64,000 bases of DNA from Pectinophora gossypiella (taxonomy: Eukaryota; Arthropoda; Insecta; Lepidoptera; Gelechiidae), in assembly GCF_024362695.1 (NCBI RefSeq), contig NC_065417.1:8921001-8985000 (forward strand), given 5' to 3'. A program made the position numbers and the translations under genes. Below, one piece after another: positions 11,401 to 23,282 of this stretch (its first letter is position 1; every line of letters begins with the position of its first letter). The notes below the pieces were generated by a model. The model did no database searches. It worked only from the letters and a program-made list of their open reading frames with translations, and was not told the origin of the DNA.

Positions 11401-12725
11401 CATTTTACTGGCATATATTTTTTTTTAACTTAACGTGAATCTTAAACGAGCTTAATAGGTATTCAAATGTTTTATACCTATAAAGTCGACTTTTAGTTTT
11501 GAATTTGTCCTTTTAAAAGGACCCGCGCGTTACGAAGATATGTACTTACCTACAATAAGACAGACCTTAGGCTACAATATATTATCTTATGTTATAAGAA
11601 GATATGATATGTTATACTGTTACTTATAAATAAATTTCAGGACTGACCATTGAACTTGGCACGCATTTAGATCTCACTTCTTTTGTCGTTGAAGTCAACA
11701 ACCAAAGCATTGCATAATATTGAACTTGGCTCTCATTTCACATTTATGTTTTTGATTGGATTTATTTATTATTAGACTAATAGGTACCTAATTTTATATT
11801 TGAACTTAGCAGGTTTTAATATAAAACTCGATTTTTCATGGTGTAGTCGTGCCGTGCGCTTAGACTAGGTTAGACTAGCTTAGTCATTTTTGAGAAGATT
11901 TGTGCGAGACGTAGGTACCTGGGCCGCCACACGCTGGATCGGATTTGAAAAACAGGAATTTACGATTTTTTTGCCAAAATTAAATGATTGTGTTATACCA
12001 ATCGATATAAAAAAAATGATGGCAATGAAGAAGATATCGCATCGCTAACAAAAACAGTGGGATGTGCATTATCACAGGTTAATTTTCTGTATTTAATATT
12101 CTGCCTTCGAAAACCACCAGATCCTTTTATTATTTGGTCTTCATCCATCTTTTTGCTTGCTTCTATTTCGATTTTATCGTCCATTGAATAGACTTTTCTT
12201 ATGTTTTACTTATTGTAGTCAAAAAAGAATAAAACAGTCTTGTATAGGAGCAACAAATAATAAAAATTGCCTTAAGTATATCTAGGCAATCAATTTTTAC
12301 TTTACAAGACTAAACTGATACTTCACTAAATCAATTTAGTGTTAAGTGAGCCTTTAAATAATCTGAGTAAAGTAAAAGAATACTTGTAGACTTAACATTA
12401 GGCTGAGATAAGACTAAATAGTTTTGTGAATACTTAACTTGGTTTTGTGTATTCTAAATTATCTAAAGTAGGATTTGTTGAAAACTATATAGTATTAAAG
12501 AAGGAAATGAATTTATGAAGTCCTAATAAGTCCTATTTGATTTGGATAAATCTCACTTTAGCTAAAGTTTAGACATATATGACTTAATCACAATTCTTGA
12601 TTGCTACTTGGGTGAAGGGAGACGGGATCGTTATCGAAGCAATAATTAGAAGAACAACTACTAACTAATACTACTGAATGTGGAGGAAGCAAGAGAAGTG
12701 TCTCAGGATCGAAGCAAATTGAATT

Positions 12726-12786
12726 CCATAGTCTCTGTTTACCCGGTGGGAAATAAGCGTGAGTTTATGTATGTATGTATGTACAA
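12726..12786 (+). repeat. SINE tail fragment (gaattcc...atgtatgtatg)
   Basis: catagtctctgtttacccgg and gtgggaaataagcgtgag, then (ATGT)n. Inverse relatives at 30725 and 56740; same orientation at 34140. Confidence 0.6.
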
Positions 12787-12794
12787 CTACTAAC

Positions 12795-12990
12795 TTAAAT
12801 TGATCATCATCAATTTAAGAGTCACGCTCTTGTCAGTGTAGCATTCTCCGTTCTTGTCTATCAAGGGCCTTTGACTTCCTTATAAGACACGACGTTTACC
12901 ATATCTTTAATTTGTTCCATGTTAGCTCTTTTTGGGCTTCCCCTTCCTCTCTTTCCTTCTTTCTTCCCTTTTATGATGTTTTTATTATAT
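12795..12990 (-). mobile_element. LINE 3' end (GRPK family)
   Basis: Reverse complement of the family at 6310: aatttaagagtcacgctctt, then gtagcattctccgttcttg and tccatgttagctcttttt. The frame is decayed. Confidence 0.75.
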
Positions 12991-13940
12991 TCGTCGTGTA
13001 TTATTAAGTGTATGTACGGTCACGAGCATTAATATGACAAATTGAACTGTAAGTCTCTGTAAATGTCAAATATGTCAGTGCGACAGAGTCCTAAAGTGGG
13101 TACATTATATTTTTTCTTGACTTGCGTATTCCTATCGATATGGGTAGAGCCAGATAAGTCATCAACAAGATGGTTCGTGGTCACGTATTCGTAGCCGTAG
13201 ATTTTCATTATAAAATTAAAGAAAAAGAATTAATGAATTGTTTTTCCTTATATTTCGTACAAAATTAATATTTTCTAAAAATGTGTGTATTTGTCACCTC
13301 ATTTTGTACAGTGCTCTTAATGAAATAATATCATTAATAATAATACCATTTACCGTCAAGATTTTAGACAAACTTTATTTATTCGAATTTTGAGAACCGC
13401 TGTCTAACACATTATACGGTTTTATGATGGCGGTGCATAAAGTCACGCAATAAGCAGACAAATTGTTATAATGTGATGAAAATGAGACTGTTTCAGGATT
13501 GTCCAATTTTGTTCGCTTGTTTTTTCGCTTAAAACTTTACCCATTTTCATGCATTTTAAATTATTTTACGGTAAATTTCGCTCAAGTAGAATTTTAATAT
13601 TTTAATGGGATGAAGTGATTTTCTTTGTACAATTTAAAGTTTAAAAAGTTTCGCTTGCAGGTCGTTATACTTTGTTGAGTTACTTTAATTATTGGCAACA
13701 ATTTTGTATACTTTTTGAGCTTAATAATAATCAGTTTTAATACAATTGTATAGGAGTTTTCTTTACAATCACGATTTTTTACAAAACGAGATTTTGTGTA
13801 TATATCACCGCACTACACCATAGCAGTAGATAGACATAGTCTATGGCACATAACAACAATTTTTAGCATTCATGTCTTATTCATACGATAATTATGTAGT
13901 TAAAGGTTACTAGTACATAGTATTTATTCCTTATTCTATG
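12991..13940. other. Intergenic, nothing assigned
   Basis: AT-rich, stop-rich. Around 13020-13120, aaatgtcaaatatgtcagtg and gacagagtcct resemble repeat debris. No gene seen. Confidence 0.4.
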
Positions 13941-14264
13941 CTTCTTCTATTGTATGGGTTGTGAGGTGGATCACCAACCTCATCAACCCTGGTGTCAGGG
14001 TTACTATTGTGGCCAAAGGCCCCTGACATGACTCACTTAACGACTACGTAACGACAACGTACTTACATCAGTAAGTAGTAACCGGGACCAACGGCTTAAA
14101 GTGCCTTCCGAAGCACTGATCGTCTTACTTTCGGACAATGCGGTGATCAGCCGGTAATATACCAAACTAGGAATCACAAAGTGATTTTTGTTATATGTCC
14201 CCACCGGGATTCGAACCCAGGACCTCCGAATCGTGAGCTCAACGCTCAACCACTGCACCACGGT
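13941..14264 (-). mobile_element. SINE-A, near full length
   Basis: Tail cttcttctattgtatgggtt at left, core ttccgaagcactgatcgtct, head with gggattcgaacccaggacct at right. The head ends in accacgg, slightly truncated. Confidence 0.9.
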
Positions 14265-15007
14265 CTTTACTTACATTATCAGCACGCTATGATACCAGTT
14301 TTCTAATTTTTCATTTAGTAATAACTACGTTAAAAAAAGCAATAGAAAGGCTGTAAAATTGTGTTCATCATGTTTCGAAAACGAATGTTTTTACAATCAA
14401 TTTTTATTTCTTAAATCATGTACCTACACATAATTTGCTAAATATGAATTTGCACAACCAAACCATAAACCAAAAAGGATACAACTTTAGAAAATAATAA
14501 AGTTACCATCTTGTTATACGTGTGAACTAGACACAAAAGGAAAATAAATAAAAGTTAGTAGCTATCGGTCTTGTCCGCGCTCAAACTTCCGTGAACACAA
14601 ACCCTTTGTTGTTAAATATTAATGTTCACACCACACCCCTTAGGGGATACAAGAATAGTTGCAAAAACTGCGCAACTGTTTATTTGTATCAGTTTTTAGG
14701 GTTATCTAGGCCAAATACCCTTTTGCCCGATTGAGGGTAACGAACGAAATACACTCTCGCCAGAAAAAAATAAAAATCGAACTTATTGCCATTAATCGAT
14801 CGCAAATCTTGAACACAATTTCATATGTCGAACGAACGACCGGTGCGATTATGATTTATAAGTGTTCTACGTTATCTATATAATACTTATATATTGTTAT
14901 TGTTAGAACTGTTAATCTGTTACCTATGATAATTGATGAATCTGCAGTGCACGGTAAAACTTTTCAAGTTTATGTGTGTATATATATATCATATATTATT
15001 ATATTAA
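14265..15007. other. Intergenic, nothing assigned
   Basis: AT-rich unique-looking sequence with a TA microsatellite (14979-15006). No ORF or motif of note. Confidence 0.4.
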
Positions 15008-15336
15008 AAAACAAAACATAACTAGCCTATAATACGTCCCACTGCTGGGCACAGGCCTCCTCTCAATCAACCGGAGGAGGTATGGAGCATACTCCACCAC
15101 GCTGCTCCAATGCGGGTTGGTGGAGGTGTTTTTACGGCTAATAGCCGGGACTAACGGCTTAACGTGCCCTCCGAAGCACGGAATCATCTTACTTTTTCAG
15201 ACAATCAGGTGATGTAAGCCTGAAAAGTCCTTATCAAACAAGGGACAGTCTCACAAAGTGATTTCGACTATGTCCCCATCGGGAATCGAACCCGGACCTC
15301 CAGATCGTAATTAGGCTCACGCTCTTACCACTAGAC
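15008..15336 (-). mobile_element. SINE-B with 9-bp target duplication
   Basis: Same order as the copy at 1718: tail tacgtcccactgctgggcac, shared core, head gggaatcgaacccggacctc. Flanked by TTATATTAA at 14999-15007 and 15337-15345. Confidence 0.88.
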
Positions 15337-15345
15337 TTATATTAA

Positions 15346-16199
15346 TATCGATATCATAGGTAGATAGGTAGTATTATATAATACTGACTGTTTTTATTTT
15401 TTCACCTAGTGCTACACATGCTTAGAAATAGTTATGAAATAAAATAAAAGAAATATCAAGAAAGAGATAGCGATATGATGATTTCTGAAGTAAAGTAAAA
15501 AAGGTAGAAGGATATGACCCATGTCATATCTCCTAAACCATAAATAATTGCTGAACATACATGTTTCTGGTGTTTCTGGTAACCAATGAACCCCTCTATC
15601 TAATTTTCATTTTGATCATTTTAAAGTATCGTTGATCTAAATATCGAATTGAAACTCAACAAACTCGAATTCAGAGCAATAGCCGTCATATAGTGCCGCT
15701 ATTTTACTTGCGTCTGTCCTTTTGTAAATGTCAAAATTTTATAAAAAAAATATTTATATTAATAATCCCTTTTGAACCTTTTATGTTGTAAGTATTTATG
15801 TATGTGCGTTTGTAGACTTCTAATAAACGGGGATAACTTATAAATTTGTATTATTTCGTTCTCCGACAAGCTAATAATTGGAATCGAAGCGTAAAAATAT
15901 AATATGTCAATTTTGCGTAGGTATGTCATCTACACGTGTAGGGATGGAAACATCGATAGGCAACCTACTTTCGGGATTGTTACAATATGATATACGTGTA
16001 TAATATAACACAAACAGTCTATATTGGTTCCATTTCTAGATACAAACAAATGTTAGAAATTGAAGCAACCAATAAATACTATAAGAATAAAAATTTTACC
16101 ACTGGCACGAAAAAAGCAATAAAAATCTTTCGAATATACAAACTCTAAGTAAACTAACACATTATTATTATACATTATAAACGTTACATAATATAAACA
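15346..16199. other. Intergenic, nothing assigned
   Basis: AT-rich; no gene or clear repeat. agatagcgatatgatgattt at 15465 and AATAAA-like words only. Confidence 0.35.
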
Positions 16200-16712
16200 G
16201 CATACCTATACGTCCCACAGCTAGGCATAAGCATCCCCTCAATCGACCAAAGTGTGAGTCTTTGGCGCAGGACAGCGACGCTACCTACTCCATTTCTCTC
16301 TCGGAGAACTTTCCACCGGGTTATGAGCTGACCAGGCCGATCTGGAAATCTTTAAATAGACGCCGCACGCAGGTTGGCCGAAGTAAAGATAACCTGTCCA
16401 GGTGGGGTTTTCTCAACGGATCGTACCTGAGCTGCATGTGTGGTGTTACGCCGTATGCCACAGACTATGGCTCATCTAACATCTTGCCCCGCGTGCCCTA
16501 ATACCTGTACGCGAGAGGAGCTGATGAATGCCACCGAAAATGCTGTCCGAGTAACAAAATACTGGGCTGAAAAAATCTAAATGCCATCGAAATGGCAAGA
16601 AGAAGAATCAACTGGACGGGGTATGGAGCATTCTTCACCACGCTGCTTCACTACGGGTTGGTGGAGATGTTTTTACGGCTAGTAGCTAGTAGTCGTGACT
16701 AACGGCTTACTT
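16200..16712 (-). mobile_element. SINE-B split by a nested LINE
   Basis: Tail tatacgtcccacagctaggc (16207) resumes at 16614 as ggacggggtatggagcattc. Between them sits a LINE 3' end. AATCGACC and AATCAACT on the two sides look like a diverged target duplication. Confidence 0.75.
16248..16606 (+). mobile_element. LINE 3' end nested in SINE-B
   Basis: Encodes FPPGYELTRPIWKSLNRRRT, GRSKDNLSRWGFLNGSYLSC and, after a frame change, EELMNATENAVRVTKYWAEK-I-stop. These resemble the C-terminal tail of jockey-like LINE reverse-transcriptase proteins, including the Cys-rich SYLSCMCG segment. At least one frameshift separates the halves. Confidence 0.75.
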
Positions 16713-18254
16713 TATTATGATATTGATTTTTTTTTTAATTAATAGGAAATATAAAATAGGAAAATACTAACATTTCGTATGCTATCTACTTACATGAGTA
16801 CTCATGTGAGTAGTACTACTCACAGTACATACCTCCATTTGGTAGCGGTCGCATCCCGCAACGGAGTTATCCGTATCGCGGAAACTCTTCCACGGACTTC
16901 TGAACTTCGATGCGGACCACCCGGTCAACTTCGCCAACTTCGTAAACTTTAGCTAAACATTTTTTCCAGCCGAGTTCATAAATTGTCGACGAAATTTATT
17001 TTCCTAGTTCCGAAAACAGCGGCCATATTTCTTAGTCTATACTTAGTTAAGCCAGAACACAGGCCACTTACCCGACTAAAGTGTCGCTGAGATAAAAAGT
17101 TTTCTTTCATTTTATGCTACGCGAGTTTTGCTTACGTGAACTTTTGGTATGTTTTACACACGATTTAATGCCTAAGTGTGAAAATATATAGGCAACTTGT
17201 ACTACTGAAAAGCGAATGAGTACCTAATGGTGTAGTAATCTACTTCTCTCCTGAACTGAGAGAAAATAAATATGTGCTTTCCTTTTAGTACACAACAGAG
17301 ACATAGATACATCCCCTACTCAAGCATTAACCTTGCTGCCTGGGGTTGCCTCATAACTTTATGCTTAAAAACAAGAAATAAACACTTTTTACTTTTATTT
17401 ATTTTATTTATAACATCACGCCTGTACCCCCGAAGGAGTAGGCAGAAGTGTATAGTATAGTATACACAAACTCCTCGCCTGCTAAGTTTAAGTCCCATGT
17501 ATGAAAGCACATAAAATTAATACGCTAAGCTACTTATTTCACCTCAGGTTCGTTATTAAGTCACGGATCATAGAAACAAAGCAGATATATAGATATATGC
17601 ATTCAGCACACCCATGTCGTCGGCGTCTGAAGCGGCCGCACCAAGACATATCTGGCTGGATGGACCACTACATCGATTTGTCCACGCTTCATTGCGTAGT
17701 AATATAAGCGCTAGTTGTGATTGCGCGATATCAAAGAAGGAATGAATTATGTGGAAAGTTTTGTAATACGATCGTTACCTCATAAAATATGATTTTGTGC
17801 ATATTTCGGTCCCACCGACTATGCTCCCGCGGCATCTCTTCATAATAAGAACCTGGGGCCAGAGTCAACAATACCTACGGCATATTATAATACCAGAGCC
17901 ATAAGTGGTACATAAATACCACTTTATGATAACTGTCTGAAAGCCTAACTAGAATTTATATGATGATAATATATATGAATGTACTCGAAACGCCTCACAA
18001 AGGCAAGGTTTATTTAAGCAACTAAGAGTTAGGAATCACGGTAGTGATATAGGTATCTTGCACACCCTTTTATCAGAGCCTACGAGCAGAGAAGCATATT
18101 TAATTTATGCTTTCATTCCTAAAAGTTAACCATCTTAGGCTGTTGTGTGTGTGTGTGTGTGTGTGTGTGTAGGGGGGGGAACATGAATTAAATACTTTTC
18201 TGATTTATTATTAGTTCTTGACAGTCTTGGTCGATGGGGCCCTAATAAACTTTG
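16713..18254. other. Intergenic, nothing assigned apart from small repeats
   Basis: Contains a SINE-F-like tail at about 17410-17460 (catcacgcctgtacccccga) and a GT microsatellite listed separately. 16830-16930 is a GC-richer stretch without a long ORF. The ORFs at 17272-17707 overlap on both strands and are not supported. Confidence 0.4.
18144..18170 (+). repeat. (GT)n microsatellite
   Basis: About 13 GT units followed by AGGGGGGG. Confidence 0.95.
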
Positions 18255-18268
18255 TTAAAAGCCCCTAA

Positions 18269-18465
18269 CATAACAACATAACATAAATAGCCTACGTATA
18301 TACGTCCCACTGCTGAGCACAGGCCTCCCCTCTATCAACCGGAGGGGGTATGGAGCATACTCCACCACGCTGCTCCACTGCGGGTTGGTGGAGGTGTTTT
18401 TACGGCTAATAGCGGGGACCAACGGCTTAACGGCGTGCCCTCCGAAGCACGGAATCATCTTACTT
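18269..18465 (-). mobile_element. 5'-truncated SINE-B with 14-bp target duplication
   Basis: Tail (aacataacataaatagccta) and core present; it ends abruptly at aatcatcttactt, without a head. Flanked by TTAAAAGCCCCTAA at 18255-18268 and 18466-18479. A target-primed insertion cut short. Confidence 0.9.
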
Positions 18466-18479
18466 TTAAAAGCCCCTAA

Positions 18480-19986
18480 ATAAAAGAAAAAAGCAGATAA
18501 TAAGTATGTCCGCAGTAAGATTAGGTTAAGTCAGATAGTACAGGCGGTGAAACTGGCCCTCTGTCTCTTATCTCATCAATTCATATTTTTATCACAAAAA
18601 GTCAGAATAGATATATTAAGTTAACTTTTTCATTTAAGCTTATATACAAAATATTGTTAACAAGTACTTCTCAAGTTTTTTGCATCGTAAACAAAATTTC
18701 CTAAACCAATTGGGACTCACTTTGTTTTTTCAAAATTCCATTAAGTTAATAGGCCATTTCAATATTCAATTCATGACATAATGGAGTAAAAGCTTGAAAA
18801 ATGAACGAGATAAGTAAGCTTTCATCGTAAATTATTATTTTTTATCAAAGGAATCGAAGGTAATTATGTAGACTATTATATTTTTGAGTACCTACAGAAT
18901 AGCCTAAGTACACCCTGTCTACGACATGTGCTATTGTTCTCACATCGATTTTCTACCTTATTGATTTGAAATTATTGTGTACGGCGACCTGCTCTGAATT
19001 CGCATGAGTGTAGTTCTTCATTTAAGTAAGTTTTTATTTCGTCAGGTGCAGGTAACAGAATATAAAGATAATTTAAATAGATTACACACAACAGGACAAA
19101 AGTTAGTAACGTTACGTTTTAAGTTTATTTGTGAAGTAACATAGATGATTAATAACTGTAACATGTAGGCACTTACTTTGTTGTATATCTAGCCTATTTA
19201 TGTACATTACTGAAAAAAAAAACTTAGTGAAAGTTTTCGAAACAAATTGACTCCTGAACTTTCTATTAATCATTCAATAAACTATGTTAAATAAAAAGTT
19301 ATTTTACTTAGTAATACAAAGTTCAGTAGTCATACTGTTTTGTAAACAATAACCAAAGTTTTGCTAAATATTTTTTCAATACAAACCTACTTTGGCAATT
19401 TGCACTAGGTATCAACTAAATCAATTAACGTAGATACATAAAAGTAATTTATCATTCAACTTTTAAGCTTTTGAAAGCATTTTATAACAAAAGCTTTAGC
19501 ACTTTTCGTTATTAAAACAGTATTTCAACTTATAGCTTTATTTTCCCCTAGGCTTAGTTTATTGGCCTCGATATAACACGAACCGTCCCGTATGTCATTT
19601 CGTAGCCTGCGGGCACAAGAAATTGCATGAAATGCATCTACGGTACATGACCAAGTATGATGGACCTCCCGCGTTCCCCTGTCTTCTTATAAACACACGC
19701 TTAGGACACGCATAGGGTTTAGTCGAGGGGTCGAGAGATACTGGTTTTAGTATTATTCGTGTGGGTTTCATATACCCCTACAGGGCATATTGGACGCAAT
19801 CTGTGATACCTGACGGGATCCGGAATTTCATTATGGTCCATTGACTGCTTATGACGAGCAAGGGAGTGAAGCGTCCCGTCAAATTGTTCGCGACAAATAT
19901 TGTTTGTTTACTCCAAGCTTGAGCGAATGATTTTTCGTCAAATATGGCTAGTGAAGATCGTAATGAACTGTTTATCTATACAGAGG
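18480..19986. other. Intergenic, nothing assigned
   Basis: AT-rich to 19550, then a more balanced stretch (19560-19920) with short direct words but no ORF. No gene seen. Confidence 0.4.
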
Positions 19987-20218
19987 TTAGTGACGTCGTA
20001 ACGAAAAGTTTGAGGGATGATTCAGAACATGAATCTGAGTTGATATCAAGTGGCATTTTCAGTCGCAAAAGTATAGAACTGAAAATATTAATATAAAATA
20101 AAAACACTTTACAATTTTAATATTTTTTCATACTTATATATTTTTCTACCTGATATTAACTCAGAATGATGAGCTGAATCATCCCTCTCCGTATTCGTTA
20201 CGATGTCACTAACATTCT
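19987..20218. mobile_element. Foldback element P
   Basis: Begins gttagtgacgtcgtaacga and ends tcgttacgatgtcactaaca. Both arms carry gatgattcag and gagttgatatcaagtgg words in inverse orientation. Confidence 0.8.
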
Positions 20219-21003
20219 ATATCTGTCAAAGCTAATATTTGATAGAACTATTTACTTTACCTGTAAAAAGCATCATATTTTTTAACCTTAAATTCGATTT
20301 TCTCAAAACACGAATTTTGGACTTCTATTACATTTCACGGAAATTACAGATATATGAGTACCTTCCAAAGATTTTTTGTTAGACAAAGAAAGGGATACAT
20401 TTGTATCCAGCCAAACCAAATAGCTATTTTAGTCTATTCTCGGGTGTTTTTCATTCAACGATAAACCTCTCTAGAAAAAATTCCTTAGGTCACACACCTC
20501 ACTTATGAAAGAAGGAACACATCCACGTCATGTTATGAATTAAAATAAATATACTGACAGCAACGCATCGTGTGGTATGTTTCGCATATTTAAAACGAAG
20601 CAGCGTCATAGTTCAGACACCGCGTCGCGTCGCAACGCACAACGAGTCATATAGCCATTCTAAGGTGAAATAAAGACTGTTCTTAATAAATATAGTCCAT
20701 TGTCCCCCCTGTTATTACATAGATTACAGGTTCTTTTGTATGCTTTCTCGAGACATTATGTCACATTGTAATGTGAAAGAAAACTGAATATTTTATCTTT
20801 GCCCCGCCTGTTCGAACGAGACGGAATAATTACAACTCGCTTCTCACTAAAGAAATTGTTCTAGTGACAATTATCAGGTTGGATTTGCTATGGAATAACG
20901 AATATTTCATTTATGTGTAATGATAGAGGGGTGTGTAAAAGCATTTTCATTTATTTAAGGCCCTTTACACAGTGCGACTTTTCGCTGCCTCACTGTCGCG
21001 ATA
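20219..21003. other. Intergenic, nothing assigned
   Basis: AT-rich; no ORF or repeat structure that I can support. Confidence 0.35.
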
Positions 21004-21384
21004 AGGGTGCCTTTCCATCAGAAATGTGCTATGCTACGATGCTACGGATGCGTTTGATATCCACCAATCATATTTATTGGTGCACATAGCATAACACCGG
21101 TGGAAACGGATTCAATTAAGATATGTTTCTTTTTATATGGAAGGATGCGTATTATATATGTGTGCTATGGATGCGTGCTGTGGTTGCGTACTTTAGCTGT
21201 GCTCCGAGCAGAGTACCTACAGTATGCCCACACAGCTACTTTGCGGAGGCGCATCTTAGCAGCGCATCTTCCTCGCACAGCTACATAGCTTAGTATTAGT
21301 GGAAAGGGTCACATAGTTTCGTAGCGCAGTTTATACATCTCCGCAGCATAGCTGTATAGCACATCTCTGATAGAAAAACACCCT
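21004..21384. mobile_element. MITE with AGGGTG ends, 381 bp
   Basis: Left AGGGTGCCTTTCCATCAGAA and ATGTGCTATGC against the right inverse AGGGTGTTTTTCTATCAGAG and ATGTGCTATAC. The interior is rich in gctac/gcatag words. Target duplication unclear. The short ORF inside (21100-21288) is not a gene. Confidence 0.7.
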
Positions 21385-21473
21385 AAAGCATCGATACTTC
21401 AATCTTTAGGTACACACACGCGCTTCTTTATGTGGCGATCGGCAATACAAGCACGATGCAGTAGCGATACAGC

Positions 21474-21857
21474 TTCCGCTTCGGGACGGTACTGAAAAGT
21501 ATCGGCGTCCGAAGGACGTAAATATACGATCCCGACGACCCGATTACTCTAGCCATAGAGGCAGCCAATCAGCTCGCGACACCAAACACTTCAGGACCCC
21601 GATACCGACCCCGCCGGCGTGGTCGACGATTTTCCTCATTCAGCGCTTATCGCTATCGACCCACTAGGGTCGATTAATTCTTTCAAATATTTTTCCTCTT
21701 AGACGATGCCCTGAGCCGAGGTTCGCGCCCAACTGGGCACCCTCAGGCCTGTTGTCTTAAACGTTGTACCGGGTGAGAGCCTTCAGCGCTCCCCATTTGT
21801 CCGGCCAAGTAGTTAATGCCATCTGCGGCAAATCTACAATAAGTCACGTCAAAAAAA
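21474..21857 (+). mobile_element. LINE 3' UTR insertion with 10-bp target duplication
   Basis: 384 bp ending in ctgcggcaaatctacaataa, gtcacgtc and seven A. Flanked by GCGATACAGC at 21464-21473 and 21858-21867. It shares its 3' end with 7991; inverse copies at 41370 and 43411. Confidence 0.88.
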
Positions 21858-21951
21858 GCGATACAGCATAGCATTGCAACTGTATCGCGCACATTTATTA
21901 ATGTTGCTATGGCACATTTATTTATGGTACTATGGTAACGACCTCCATGCT

Positions 21952-22244
21952 CTAGTAGTTGAGCGTTGTCCTCACGATCCGGAGGTCTCGGGTTCGATTG
22001 TCGGTGGGGACATATCACAAAAAATACTTTATGGTCCCTAGTTCGGTTAGGACATTACAGGCTGATCACCTGATTGTCCGAAAGTAAGTTGATCCGTTGG
22101 GTCCCGGTTACTACTTACTGATGTAAGTAAGTAGTCGTAACATGAGCCATGTCAGGGGCCTTTGGCGGCTCAATAGTAACCCTGACATTAGGGTTGATGA
22201 GGTTGGTACTCCACCTCACAACCCACGTGATAGAAGAAGAAGAA
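21952..22244 (+). mobile_element. SINE-A with damaged head
   Basis: Head cctccatgctctagtagttg, B box GGTTCGATTGTC, body and tail ending in (GAA)n. The core is shortened (gatccgttgggtcccgg). Confidence 0.88.
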
Positions 22245-22332
22245 CTATGGTAGCACGGCGACTGCATCGCTACTTACGCGCGTCTGCATCGATGCAAACG
22301 CGATACTGCATTGCAATTGTATCTATACAAAT

Positions 22333-22603
22333 TTCATCATCATCATCATCATCAGCCCATTAACGTTCCCACTGCTGGGGCACGGGCCTTCCCTATGGAT
22401 GGATAGGGAGATCGGGCATTTAACCATCACGCGGGCCTAGTGCGGATTGGTGGTTATTAACGACTGCTAATAGCCGGGACCAACGGCTTAACGTGCATTC
22501 CGAAGCACGGAGGAGCTCGAGATGAAAACTTATTTTTTTGTGGTCACCCATCCTATGACCGGCCTTTGCGAGCGCGTTTACCGCTGCGCCACCGAGCTCC
22601 TCC
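22333..22603 (-). mobile_element. SINE-C
   Basis: Tail (CATCAT)n, ccattaacgttcccactgct, core taatagccgggaccaacggc. In minus sense the head reads GGAGCTCGGTGGCGCAGCGG, then AGGATGGGTGACCA, close to the 5S rRNA internal promoter word TGGATGGGTGACC. It looks like a tRNA/5S mixed head; inference. Confidence 0.8.
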
Positions 22604-22648
22604 TATAGCGACGTTATCGCGCTGCTGTAAAACGCGCGCTTACGTCCC

Positions 22649-22781
22649 TTCTTCTTCTTACGTGTGTGTTATGAGGTGAATTACCAACCTCATAAACCCT
22701 GGTGTCAGGGTTATTAATGAGTCGCCATAGGCCCCTGAGAAGACTCATGTAACGACTACGTACTTACATCAGTAAGTCTTA
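22649..22781 (-). repeat. SINE-A tail fragment
   Basis: cttcttcttacgtgtgtgtt through cgtacttacatcagtaagt; stops before the core. Confidence 0.85.
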
Positions 22782-23143
22782 GTAGCATCGCATCGTTAAC
22801 AAAAATCGTGGTTTTCACTATAAATCGTGAATAAGCACACAGAATATACCCAGTCCGATTTTTACCCGATCTAAACAACATTTATTATCGAAGTCGTACA
22901 ACCAGTGAAATAAATCTAGTTTGTAAGTCGAATAGTGATATAAGTACACTATAAAGTAGAATTAGGAAGTTAGTAATGGAGTTATCGAGAACTCGACGAG
23001 AATAGCCGTAAGTAGAAAGTAAACACCTTCTTAGAGAAGTTAGCTCAAGATAAAGGCAGTTAGGATAATTTAATCAACGCTTTAGTTATTTGGAATAGTT
23101 GATTAAAATATACATCGTACTTAAATATCGATATTAAGTTTTA

Positions 23144-23282
23144 GAGTGGTATTAATAAACGAATCCTCAGCCTTGAGACTGCTCTCAAGATCATGTCAAT
23201 GTGACAGTTCTCATATAAAAACAGAGACTTGAGCATGATCTTGAGGGCAGTCTCAGCTGAGATTCGTTTATTAATACCACCC
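23144..23282. mobile_element. Tourist-like MITE, 139 bp, TTA-flanked
   Basis: GTGGTATTAATAAACGAATC on the left and its inverse on the right; inner arms TGAGACTGCTCTCAAGATCA against the inverse TGAGACTGCCCTCAAGATCA. TTA on both sides (23141-23143, 23283-23285), as for PIF/Harbinger insertions. Confidence 0.85.

Larger units (their letters stand above)
9054..12612. mobile_element. Possible 3.6-kb element with CCCAAGTAGCAA ends
   Basis: CCCAAGTAGCAA at 9054-9065 and its exact inverse at 12601-12612. Both ends are rich in repeated short words (cttaagac, aagatatc, ttagtaaagt, tacttcac), as in elements with subterminal repeats. The interior holds other repeats and a short acidic ORF on the minus strand (11993-12184), but no transposase I can name. 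No clear target duplication. Confidence 0.4.
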
